Below, one piece after another: positions 1 to 6,884 of a stretch of DNA of 64,000 bases. Origin of the DNA: Alphaproteobacteria bacterium (GTDB taxonomy: Bacteria > Pseudomonadota > Alphaproteobacteria > Reyranellales > Reyranellaceae); the NCBI GenBank assembly GCA_019635875.1, contig JAHBYP010000009.1:1-64000 (forward strand), written 5' to 3'. Both the position numbers and the translations under genes were made by a program. The stretch's first letter is position 1. Each line of letters starts with the position of its first letter. Below the pieces are notes generated by a model, which was given only the letters and a program-made list of their open reading frames with translations, made no database searches and had not been told where the DNA came from.

Positions 1-1
1 G

Positions 2-706
2 AAGCGTCCGGTTCTGGTCATTGGCGGCACTCGCGGCACCGGGCTTCTGATTGTCCGCCTGCTGCGCCAGCGCGGCTATCGGATTCGGGTGCTGGCACGC
101 GACACGATTGGGGCCGCTGCCGAACTGGACCGCTCTATTGAGATCGTCGCCGGGGATCTCACGAAGGCGGAGACGCTTCCTGCAGCGGTGGCGGACGTGG
201 ATCACATTATTTTCACCGCCGGCGCGCCGAGCGGGCGCTACGCGCCGGAGCGCGTCGTCAAGGCGACCGACTATCAGGGCGTGGCGGACACGATCGCGGC
301 TGCTCACCAATCTGGGTTCCTCGGTCGCTTCGTCTATCTCAACTCGATCGGCATCGCGACACCTTCCTGGTCCGCAACTCTGATCAACCTGCTCAAGAGG
401 AATACGCTAGTCTGGCGTCGGCGCATTGAAGATGACATTCGTGCCAGCGGCTTGGACTACACGATCATCCGCGTGGGTTTCCTGCTTGATCGGCCTGCCG
501 GGAAACATGCAATCGACCTCGGGCAGGACGCACTGCCGCTGGCCCCCCGGAACCGGATCGCCCGCGCCGATGTCGCGGAGGCGTTCGTCGAAGCCATGGA
601 GCATCCGCGCGCCTCCCGGACGACGTTCGAGATTGTGTGGGGCAAGGGCGCGCGACGGGAGAGCTGGACGTCCCTGCTCGATCGGCTCAAGCCTGACCCC
701 GGATGA
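2..706 (+). CDS. NAD(P)-binding (NmrA/SDR-like) protein, 5' truncated
   Basis: This is the C-terminal 234 residues of an atypical short-chain dehydrogenase of the NAD(P)H-binding (NmrA-like) group; its start lies before the window. Near the visible N-terminus is a Rossmann nucleotide-binding motif, VLVIGGTRGTG, followed by a dinucleotide-domain pattern (VLARD, the Asp-containing loop GDLTKAET, HIIFTAG and VYLNSIG). The segment LDYTIIRVGFLLD matches the conserved YTIIRPG region of this family. These proteins act as soluble oxidoreductases or NADPH sensors, and the substrate cannot be told. It is the last host gene before the prophage attachment site 37 bp downstream. Confidence 0.85.
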   Translation, partial: KRPVLVIGGTRGTGLLIVRLLRQRGYRIRVLARDTIGAAAELDRSIEIVAGDLTKAETLPAAVADVDHIIFTAGAPSGRYAPERVVKATDYQGVADTIAAAHQSGFLGRFVYLNSIGIATPSWSATLINLLKRNTLVWRRRIEDDIRASGLDYTIIRVGFLLDRPAGKHAIDLGQDALPLAPRNRIARADVAEAFVEAMEHPRASRTTFEIVWGKGARRESWTSLLDRLKPDPG

Positions 707-742
707 CAGGTGCCCAACCGAAGGACCGCAGGTACGCGACAA

Positions 743-759
743 TGGCGTCCCCAACGGGA
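743..759 (+). repeat. attL core (17-bp direct repeat)
   Basis: The sequence tggcgtccccaacggga is identical to the 3' terminal 17 bp of the tRNA-Glu gene at the other end of the prophage. The flanking bases differ on both sides (a/a here, c/t at the right copy), so the identity is exactly 17 bp. No other tRNA sequence is present here, so this is the duplicated core left by integration. Confidence 0.9.
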
Positions 760-871
760 AGGTAACGGATGGGTGATTTCAATAGGTTAGACTGGCCGAT
801 GTTGCCGGAAGGTACTCGTGGAATCGCGTATCATTCCACCCCCGGCGCGGGCGCGGCATAGGAGGCGCGGG

Positions 872-1291
872 ATGCCCATTCGTCCAGAGAACCGCAGCCG
901 CTATCCGAAGGACTGGCCGGCGATTAGCCAGCGCATCCGGCAGCGCGCCGACGGCAAGTGCGAGGAGTGCGGCGTTCCGAACTACGAACTTGGCGGGCGG
1001 CTCGATGGCGATTGGTTCAAGGCCCTGCCGACAGGAGACAACGGGCTCCGCCTGACATGGCCGCAACCGGGAGAAGCCGGATGGTGCCGGCGCGGCGAGC
1101 GCACCGAGCGGCTGCGGATCGTGCGTATCATCTTGACCGTCGCACACCTGGACCACACGCCGGAGAACTGCGCCGACGACAACCTGAAAGCCCTCTGCCA
1201 GCGCTGCCACAACCGCTACGATTCGGCCATGCGCCGCTCGGGCATCAGGCAACGTGCGCGCGCCAAGATGGCGATTGGCGACCTGCTATGA
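872..1291 (+). CDS. HNH endonuclease (prophage cargo)
   Basis: A 139-aa HNH-type nuclease. Two CxxC zinc-knuckle pairs are visible (CEEC near residue 30 and CQRC near residue 118), and the catalytic region reads AHLDHTPENCADDNLKALC, with the His and Asn expected for an HNH fold. The start at 872 is preceded by AGGAGG six bases upstream; an in-frame ATG at 818 has no comparable ribosome site. Its stop overlaps the start of the thermonuclease gene by four bases (ATGA), so the two are probably translated together. In many tailed phages an HNH protein near the cos or pac site assists packaging, but here it lies far from terminase, so a cargo or homing role is also possible. Confidence 0.8.
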   Translation: MPIRPENRSRYPKDWPAISQRIRQRADGKCEECGVPNYELGGRLDGDWFKALPTGDNGLRLTWPQPGEAGWCRRGERTERLRIVRIILTVAHLDHTPENCADDNLKALCQRCHNRYDSAMRRSGIRQRARAKMAIGDLL

Positions 1292-1779
1292 CCCGCCACG
1301 CGCTCGCCCTGCTCTGCCTGCTGCCCGTGGCCGCCGCGGCGGAGACGGTGACGGGCCTGCCGCACGTCGTGGACGGCGATAGTCTGCGCTTCCCCGGCGT
1401 CGAGGTGCGGCTAGAGGGCCTGGATGCGCCGGAATGGAACCAAACCTGCCGCCGCGCGGACGGCGCCGAGTACCGCTGCGGCCAGGATGCGACGGCCGCC
1501 CTGCGTGCCCTCATCGCCGGCCGCCCCGTGACGTGCGTAGGCGTGCCGCAGCCGGACGGGACGGAGCGCGACCGCTACGGGCGCCTGTTGGGCGACTGCC
1601 GCGCTGGCGACACGCACCTGAACGCCGCGATGGTCGAGGCCGGATGGGCGCTGGCGTACAGGCGCTATAACCTGCGCCTTGTGCCGCATGAAGACCGCGC
1701 GCGGGCGGCGAGGCGCGGGATGTGGCAAGGTGAGTTCGTGCCGCCGTGGGAGTATCGGCGGGAGCGGAGTGGACGGTGA
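1288..1779 (+). CDS. Secreted thermonuclease-like (SNase) protein
   Basis: A 163-aa staphylococcal-nuclease-fold protein. The first 20 or so residues form a Sec-type signal peptide (hydrophobic LALLCLLPVAAAAE). The mature part shows the family signature: VVDGDS, the Arg-Asp-Glu block VRLEGLDAPEWNQ, and DRYGRLLGDC, which carries the second active-site Arg. The C-terminal ARRGMWQGEFVPPWEYR is the usual end of thermonuclease-family proteins. Such enzymes are calcium-dependent nucleases in the periplasm or outside the cell. It is coupled to the preceding HNH gene by an ATGA overlap and looks like lysogenic cargo at the left end of the prophage. Confidence 0.85.
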   Translation: MTRHALALLCLLPVAAAAETVTGLPHVVDGDSLRFPGVEVRLEGLDAPEWNQTCRRADGAEYRCGQDATAALRALIAGRPVTCVGVPQPDGTERDRYGRLLGDCRAGDTHLNAAMVEAGWALAYRRYNLRLVPHEDRARAARRGMWQGEFVPPWEYRRERSGR

Positions 1780-1791
1780 GAGAGGCGGACG

Positions 1792-1959
1792 ATGATGACG
1801 CGCGAACTGGCAATTGAGCGGTTGCAAGCCGAAGCGTCCCGGACGGACATCGAGTCAGCGCATCTCGCCGCCGACGAGGTGCTTTGCGATCTACTCAAGG
1901 CGCTGGGCTATACCGACGTGGTTGACGCCTACAACAAGGTCATCAAGTGGTACGCCTAG
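1792..1959 (+). CDS. Small hypothetical protein (55 aa)
   Basis: A short ORF 12 bases after the thermonuclease gene, beginning MMTRELAIERL and ending VIKWYA. It is preceded by a purine-rich GAGAGGCG site. The product is acidic and probably helical, with no recognisable domain. Its spacing and strand suggest it is the third gene of the left-end cargo group. It could be a chance ORF, but the start region and the regular codon use argue for a real gene. Confidence 0.5.
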   Translation: MMTRELAIERLQAEASRTDIESAHLAADEVLCDLLKALGYTDVVDAYNKVIKWYA

Positions 1960-2173
1960 CCCCGCCGCGCATCCGAGGTTCCGCCCCGCGCGCGGATGGG
2001 GTATAAGGGGCGCGCTGCGTTTGGGGAGACGAGCCCCTACGGTACAACAGCCGCTTGCACGCCAAGAGCGGGTCGCCCGGAAGTCAATCGGCTGGGGTCC
2101 GCGACGTAACGCCGGAAGCCTCACCGGCCCGCAGCTACAGCCGCCCGCCTGACATCCTCGCCGACGCTCGCGA

Positions 2174-2434
2174 CTACTGGCCCCGCTCCGCCTGCCAGCC
2201 CTTGATCCACTGATCGCACCGTCGAAGCTGGCCCTGGGCGGCCGCGGCGGCGGCGGCATAGACCACGGCCCGCTCCCGCCAGTCCACCATGCCCTCGACG
2301 TTGGGCGCGGGCTGCGGCTCGCAGGCGCCAGGCGGCGGCCCGGCTGGATAGACCCGTTCGATCTTGGTGACGACCTCAGGGGGCTTTGAACAGGCCGCAA
2401 GCAGAAGGGCGGCCATCAAGATAGCGCGGGTCAT
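2174..2434 (-). CDS. Rz1-like outer-membrane spanin lipoprotein
   Basis: An 86-aa lipoprotein. The signal peptide ends in a lipobox (LLAAC, Cys near residue 15). A short proline-rich stretch (AGPPPG, QPAPN) and a C-terminal helix with RRCDQWIKGW follow. This is the layout of the phage outer-membrane spanin Rz1, which joins an inner-membrane partner to fuse the two membranes at lysis. The likely partner is the Rz-like gene at 2932-3264, from which it is separated by an oppositely oriented HNH gene. It is the last gene of the long leftward operon. The family is diverse, so the call rests on architecture and position. Confidence 0.7.
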   Translation of the reverse strand: MTRAILMAALLLAACSKPPEVVTKIERVYPAGPPPGACEPQPAPNVEGMVDWRERAVVYAAAAAAAQGQLRRCDQWIKGWQAERGQ

Positions 2435-2461
2435 AGATTGCGTCCTGTGCTATGATTCTTC

Positions 2462-2935
2462 ATGAACTTTTCAAGCGCCGACTTCGAGATAATTCGCGAC
2501 ATTCTTGCTGAGAACAGCATCCCGGAACCAAATTCTGGTTGTCACCTTTGGCTCGGATATGCGCCGGGATTCGGGCATGGCCGCATCAAGTACCGCGGCA
2601 AGATGATCTATGCCCATCGGGCGGCTTGGCTTTGTAGGCATGGCGACATAGCCGCGCCGTGCGTTCTTCACAGGTGTGATGTGCCAGGCTGTGTCAATCC
2701 CGACCATCTGTTTCTCGGCACGCGATCCGACAATGACCGCGACATGAGGACCAAGGGAAGGCAAAGCGGCGGGCGCGGACAAAAAGTCTGGACCGCCAAA
2801 CTCGATGAGGCGGCGGTGTATGCCATCCGTGCTGACCTCCGGAGTCGCCGCATCATAGCCGCTGAGTTTCGCATCGACAGAAGCGTCGTTGATCGCATTA
2901 AGAGGCGGGCCAGTTGGGTGCATCTGCCCGACTAG
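2462..2935 (+). CDS. HNH homing-type endonuclease
   Basis: A 157-aa HNH_3-type protein. The central block shows the family pattern: YAHRAAW, then VLHRCDVPGCVNPDHLFLG, then RSDNDRDM. The C-terminal 40 residues resemble a helix-turn-helix (AAEFRIDRSVVDRIKRRASW), as in many free-standing homing nucleases. It lies on the strand opposite to the flanking lysis genes, separates the two spanin genes, and its start region is clearly less GC-rich than its neighbours. Its last four bases overlap the stop of the Rz-like gene. These features fit a selfish insertion. Activity is inferred, not shown. Confidence 0.8.
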   Translation: MNFSSADFEIIRDILAENSIPEPNSGCHLWLGYAPGFGHGRIKYRGKMIYAHRAAWLCRHGDIAAPCVLHRCDVPGCVNPDHLFLGTRSDNDRDMRTKGRQSGGRGQKVWTAKLDEAAVYAIRADLRSRRIIAAEFRIDRSVVDRIKRRASWVHLPD

Positions 2936-3264
2936 TTCCGAAAAAGCCGATCAAGCGCCTCGGCGTCCATCGGGTCTATCTGACAGGCGCTTCCATTTCG
3001 GATCCTCTCTCGGATGGCGGCGACTTGGGCGCCCAGCTCGGCGGCGTCCTTGAGCGCGGTCGCGCTGATCGCCCGGTTGCGTTCGGCTTCGGCGACGGCG
3101 CGGCGGCGCTCGTCGAGCAGAGAGACGTTGGCCTCCAGCGCGGCGTTGAGCGCGACGCGCGCCATGGCCCGGCTTTCGTAGAGGTTCGGCACCCAGATCG
3201 TGAGCGTGCCCACCAGCGCGAGACCGGCGACGCCCAGCGCGCCCGCGAGGATCTTGGTGATCAT
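2932..3264 (-). CDS. Rz-like inner-membrane spanin
   Basis: A 110-aa protein with one N-terminal membrane segment (ILAGALGVAGLALVGTLTIW) followed by a long coiled-coil helix rich in Ala, Arg and Glu. Its end, SACQIDPMDAEALDRLFRN, is like the C-terminus of Rz-type i-spanins. It would sit in the inner membrane and pair with an Rz1-type lipoprotein during lysis. I placed the start at the ATG at 3264, where it overlaps the endolysin stop (ATGA), because the longer reading would begin inside that gene. It follows the endolysin as in many phage lysis cassettes. Confidence 0.75.
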   Translation of the reverse strand: MITKILAGALGVAGLALVGTLTIWVPNLYESRAMARVALNAALEANVSLLDERRRAVAEAERNRAISATALKDAAELGAQVAAIRERIRNGSACQIDPMDAEALDRLFRN

Positions 3265-4073
3265 GCGGCCACCTTCGCCGCCGCCATAGCCGCCCGCGTC
3301 TGCGGCCCGATCCAACCGTCGCGCGTGCCCACGTCGTAGCCCTTGATCAGCAGCTCGGCTTGCGTGCGCCGCGCCGCGTTGCGGCCGTCGTCGGCGATGC
3401 CCAGCCCAAGCCGGACCTCGCGCCAGCGCACGAGGTGATGCACCTGGAACTCATCGGCCGCGAGGCCGGGATTGGTGACGTGCATGGCGCGCAGGAACCC
3501 CGTCTCGGTGCCGGCCGCCGCGTGCGCGCCGATGCGGTTGATCTTGTAGAACGCCGCCGCCGCGCGCGAGCCCTCGACGGGATCGCTCAGCAGATCCGGG
3601 TTGGCGTAGAAGTCCGTCCCGGTCGCCTCGCTCACCGCGCGCTGGTTGTTGCCGCCCGTGATCTGCAGCGGCCCGAGCCCGCGGCGCCGGTAGCCGTCGC
3701 CATCCTGCGTATTGCCCAGCTTCGGATTGGCGGGCCGGCGATCGTCATAGAGCCAGTTGTAGAACTGCTCGTCGAAATACTGCTTTCCCCGCCGCTTCCA
3801 TTCCAGCATCAGCTCGACGGGCGGCGTGCGCGCGGTGCCGAAGACGTAGACGATGCGCTCGGCCATCGTGCCGAAGTAGCTGACCTCGGCGAGCCGGGAG
3901 AGCTGGCCCGACTCGTTCGCCATGCTCGCCAGCCAGCACGCCATGACGTGCGGGTTGTCGGCCAGGCCGAACTCCTTGGCGGCGGCGTCGAAGCCCGGCC
4001 CCCAGGCAAGGCATGCCTCGCGCGTGGCGATGGGGTAGCAGGCGGCCAGCGTCGCGGGGGTCAGGTCCATCAT
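3261..4073 (-). CDS. Endolysin, GH19 (class I chitinase-like) with peptidoglycan-binding tail
   Basis: A 270-aa lysis enzyme. The middle shows the GH19 lysozyme/chitinase-like pattern: MACWLASMANESGQLSRL with the probable catalytic Glu, then GYRRRGLGPLQITGGNN, then FYKIN. The last 40 residues (KGYDVGTRDGWIGPQTRAAM) look like a partial peptidoglycan-binding repeat. There is no signal peptide, so it needs a holin to reach the cell wall. The start at 4073 has AAAGGA upstream and lies next to the holin stop. It hydrolyses the host wall at the end of the lytic cycle. The GH19 assignment is by motif. Confidence 0.85.
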   Translation of the reverse strand: MMDLTPATLAACYPIATREACLAWGPGFDAAAKEFGLADNPHVMACWLASMANESGQLSRLAEVSYFGTMAERIVYVFGTARTPPVELMLEWKRRGKQYFDEQFYNWLYDDRRPANPKLGNTQDGDGYRRRGLGPLQITGGNNQRAVSEATGTDFYANPDLLSDPVEGSRAAAAFYKINRIGAHAAAGTETGFLRAMHVTNPGLAADEFQVHHLVRWREVRLGLGIADDGRNAARRTQAELLIKGYDVGTRDGWIGPQTRAAMAAAKVAA

Positions 4074-4291
4074 GACAGTCCTTTCGTGCGCTCCCACGCC
4101 GCGCCGAAGACGTAGCTACCGACCGTGCTGGCGAGGATGCCGCCCAAAGTCATCACCGTGAGGCGGCCCAGCTCGGTGTCGTGCTTGTCGATCACGACGT
4201 AGGCGATCAGGCCGGCGCAGAAGACCAGCGTTCCGAAGACGGCAGAGCGCCGCCACTTCCAGCCGGTCGGGTTCTTTGGGTCTGGCGTCAT
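4070..4291 (-). CDS. Holin-like small membrane protein
   Basis: A 73-aa protein with two predicted membrane helices (about residues 17-35 and 45-66), a short charged loop between them (DKHDTELGR) and a charged C-terminus. Size, topology and position directly before the endolysin suggest a class II type holin that releases the endolysin. Its start overlaps the stop of the upstream gene and its stop abuts the endolysin start, so the lysis genes are translationally linked. No family motif was recognised. Confidence 0.65.
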   Translation of the reverse strand: MTPDPKNPTGWKWRRSAVFGTLVFCAGLIAYVVIDKHDTELGRLTVMTLGGILASTVGSYVFGAAWERTKGLS

Positions 4292-4656
4292 CGCGGCCCC
4301 CCGCCCTTCGTGTCGATGAGCCGATCCATCCGCTCGACCAGCACCGCCGTCGAGGTGATCAGCTTGTTGGTCTCCGTCGTCAGCCGCTCGATGCGCTGGT
4401 CGGTGATGTCCATGCGGCGGGATTGGGCACTGGCCCTGTCATCGTTGGCCACGATCCGCGCCGTCAGCCGCGCCTCGACCTGGTCGACCCTGCTGGCCAG
4501 CTCCGAGCGCAGCAGCTTGAGCTCGGTGCGCATGTCGAGCAGGCCAAGGCCGGCAGGGACCAGCGCACCGCAGGCGATAACCATCGCTCCGCGCGCGATC
4601 AGCGTCAGGACGGCGTTGTGCGCCAGCTTCTCGGCCTTGGAGGCGGCGTCGGCCAT
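4288..4656 (-). CDS. Membrane-anchored coiled-coil protein of the lysis/tail junction
   Basis: A 122-aa protein with one membrane segment near residues 18-42 (hydrophobic, Ala/Leu/Gly-rich) followed by about 70 residues of coiled coil with regular Leu/Ile spacing (LRSELASRVDQVEARL and onwards). It overlaps the holin-like gene downstream and the DUF4376 gene upstream by four bases each. It may be a second holin, an antiholin or a lysis regulator, but nothing in the sequence decides between these. Confidence 0.6.
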   Translation of the reverse strand: MADAASKAEKLAHNAVLTLIARGAMVIACGALVPAGLGLLDMRTELKLLRSELASRVDQVEARLTARIVANDDRASAQSRRMDITDQRIERLTTETNKLITSTAVLVERMDRLIDTKGGGPR

Positions 4657-5444
4657 CAGTCCCACCCCGCAGCGACGTCGATCGCCGCCAGCGCCTCGGC
4701 GTCTCTCGCGGCGAGGATGGCATCCTTGAGATCGCGCGCGCGGACCTGCAGCACGGTGACGACGCGGTCGGCCTCCAGGGCGAAGTCGCGGAACTGTTCG
4801 GCCGTCAGCACAGTGCGGCTGTTGTCGGCGGCGATGATGCCGATGTCGTCGGGCCAGTCGACGCCCGGCACGCCCGACAGCACCCAGCCGGCGCGCGTCG
4901 CGCGGCCGTTGATGAAGGCGCGGCTGCGTTCGTTGAGCTGGTAGGCCTTGCCGTCGTAGGTGAAGCCGGCGACTTCGCGGCGGGCGAGCTCGGCGGCGAC
5001 TTCGGCGATGCGGCCTGCCTTCGCCACGTCGAGCGGCAGCGCCCAGCCGCCGTCGCTCCAGACATGGCGCGGCGAGGGCGGCGGCTCGGCGGTCTCGTCG
5101 TCCTCGACCACGCGGCCGGGCGCGACGATGGTGTGCGGCTGGCCGGTGTCCTTGTCGTAGACCACCTCGCCGCGATGATCCGCGACCAGCGACCAGCGCT
5201 CGCCGTCGAACACCGCCACCTTGCCGGGCTGCGGCGCCGGCGGCTCGACCCGCGTGGCGTTGGGCGGCAGCAGCCACACCGCGCGCTTGTCCGGCCACCA
5301 GTCGTTGGGCGACAGCCGCGCCTTCTGGCTGCCTTCGAGCGCGCCGTGCTCGTCGAACAGCCACACCGTGGGTGCCGGCGGCGCGTCGGCGAGGGCGCCC
5401 GAGGGGATGCCGGCGCGGCCGGCGCGGGTCGGTGTGTCGCTCAT
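4656..5444 (-). CDS. DUF4376-domain tail-fibre-associated protein
   Basis: A 262-aa protein directly after the tail fibre gene, with an ATGA overlap. The N-terminal 100 residues are variable and proline-rich. The C-terminal 110 residues match the DUF4376 pattern found in phage tail-fibre assembly and tail proteins (REVAGFTYDGKAYQLNE, then the motif LTAEQFRDFALEADRVV, then a helix LKDAILAARDAEAL). The likely role is tail-fibre assembly or attachment as a chaperone or a small fibre subunit. The family assignment is from memory of the motif. Confidence 0.7.
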   Translation of the reverse strand: MSDTPTRAGRAGIPSGALADAPPAPTVWLFDEHGALEGSQKARLSPNDWWPDKRAVWLLPPNATRVEPPAPQPGKVAVFDGERWSLVADHRGEVVYDKDTGQPHTIVAPGRVVEDDETAEPPPSPRHVWSDGGWALPLDVAKAGRIAEVAAELARREVAGFTYDGKAYQLNERSRAFINGRATRAGWVLSGVPGVDWPDDIGIIAADNSRTVLTAEQFRDFALEADRVVTVLQVRARDLKDAILAARDAEALAAIDVAAGWD

Positions 5445-6823
5445 GTCTTGATGATCCAGTTCAGCGCGCGGTTCTTGGGGCGGGCCTCGCTGCCGACACT
5501 CGCCACCGTCAGCTCGCCGTTGTTGCTGGCGTTGGCGCCGACCTGCAGGCCCGCGCTGCCGCTGACGCCGTAGGACACGCCCGTGCCGTGCGCGTGCGCC
5601 TTGTTGTCGTCGGCCTCGTAGCTGCCCAGCGCCCGGCCGCTGGCCGCCTTGCCGCGCGGGAAGAGGTTGCGCAGGTCGGGCAGGTTGAAGGTGGTCGAGC
5701 CGTCGCCCAGGCCGTAGAGCGATCGCGTGTAGGAGTGCGTGCCGCTCTGGCCGCCCGAGGTGTTGATCGCCGTCCCGGCCGCCGCGTTGGCTTCCGTCGT
5801 CGCCAGCCGGAAGGTGTCGGCGTCGACATAGATGACGAAATATTCGTTGCCCGCCGTCAGGCCGGTCGGCAGCGCGCCGGTGGTCGACAGCCGCAGCCGC
5901 TCGCCGCCGGTGAAGCCGTGGCTGGTCTTGGTGACGACCCCGGGCGAGGCGATGGTCACGGTGAAGGTCTGCGCCGTGAAGCCGGGATCCGTCACCAGCG
6001 CGTCGAACAGGTAGGGGTAGGTGGCGCGCGACACCGCCGAGCCGTCGCACAGCAGGAAGGCGGCAGGGATGTCGCTCGTCGGCCAGGCGACGATGTAGCC
6101 CGAGGGAACGTGGTAGTAGACGTCGTCGGCCGGGATGGCCTGGTCGCCGGCGGTCGGCGACGGCACCACGACGGGCTCGGTGAAGACGTTGTTGCCGGTG
6201 AACTCGTTGTCGCCGGCCAGCGTCGGCACGTCTTCCGCGGCTGGCACGCCCATCGCCTCCCGAGCCAGCGCCAGCGTCGCCGCGGCCACCACCGGCGCCA
6301 TAGCCAGCGACACGGCGCCCGACTCGGTCACGCCGCTGTAGAGCGCCAACTCGCCGTCCGGATCGAAGCCGACGAACTTGCTGGCCCGGTCGGCGTCCGT
6401 CGCATTGAGATCGCCGATGGCGGCCTGCGACGGCGAGAGCTTGAGCGCCCGGCCCTGTTGCTCGCGCACCTGCTGCAGCTGCATCGCCAGCAGATCCAGC
6501 GCGCGCTCAATAACCTCGGGATAGAACCCGCCCTGATTCTTGATGTCCGTCGCCTGCGTATAGGGCACCACGCGCAGGATCGTCAGCAGCGTGCCGGTGG
6601 CGATCGCCGGGGCGTAGGTCACCGTGCCGCCCGGGTTGGCCGCCTGGTCGGCGTTGAGCGCGACGGTGTAGACGCTGGGATCGAGCGTCGAGTCGGCGCC
6701 CTCCGCGTCGGTGTACACGACGGTGAGGTGCGTCTCGTCGAGCACCGCAAAAGTGAACGGCCACGACGTGGTGGCGTCGTTTCCGGTGCCGATGACTTTC
6801 GATGTGCTGGACGATACGGTCAT
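5441..6823 (-). CDS. Tail fibre with interrupted tail-collar domain
   Basis: A 460-aa receptor-binding fibre protein. The first 110 residues resemble the T7 gp17-type N-terminal attachment region (SWPFTFAVLDETHLTVVYTD). A linker containing GDNEFTGNNVFTEPV follows. A phage tail-collar domain begins near residue 235 (PSGYIVAWPTSDIPAAFLLC), is interrupted by a roughly 90-residue beta-rich module (about 276-366), and resumes with GDGSTTFNLPDLRNLFPRG. The inserted module carries HGFTGGERLRL and EYFVIYVDADTFRLATT, like the small FCCH-type modules of other phage structural proteins. The start at 6823 has GGTGGAG upstream. Confidence 0.85.
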   Translation of the reverse strand: MTVSSSTSKVIGTGNDATTSWPFTFAVLDETHLTVVYTDAEGADSTLDPSVYTVALNADQAANPGGTVTYAPAIATGTLLTILRVVPYTQATDIKNQGGFYPEVIERALDLLAMQLQQVREQQGRALKLSPSQAAIGDLNATDADRASKFVGFDPDGELALYSGVTESGAVSLAMAPVVAAATLALAREAMGVPAAEDVPTLAGDNEFTGNNVFTEPVVVPSPTAGDQAIPADDVYYHVPSGYIVAWPTSDIPAAFLLCDGSAVSRATYPYLFDALVTDPGFTAQTFTVTIASPGVVTKTSHGFTGGERLRLSTTGALPTGLTAGNEYFVIYVDADTFRLATTEANAAAGTAINTSGGQSGTHSYTRSLYGLGDGSTTFNLPDLRNLFPRGKAASGRALGSYEADDNKAHAHGTGVSYGVSGSAGLQVGANASNNGELTVASVGSEARPKNRALNWIIKT

Positions 6824-6884
6824 CTACGCTACTCCACCGCCACGCGAATATAGGTGCGCCCTCGCGTGCGGGCGATTTTCCCCT

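Noticed and set aside
1960..2173. Possible gene in the gap between the small cargo ORF and the Rz1-like gene
   Set aside because: Only shadow frames of mixed composition are present; no ribosome site with a protein-like ORF was found.
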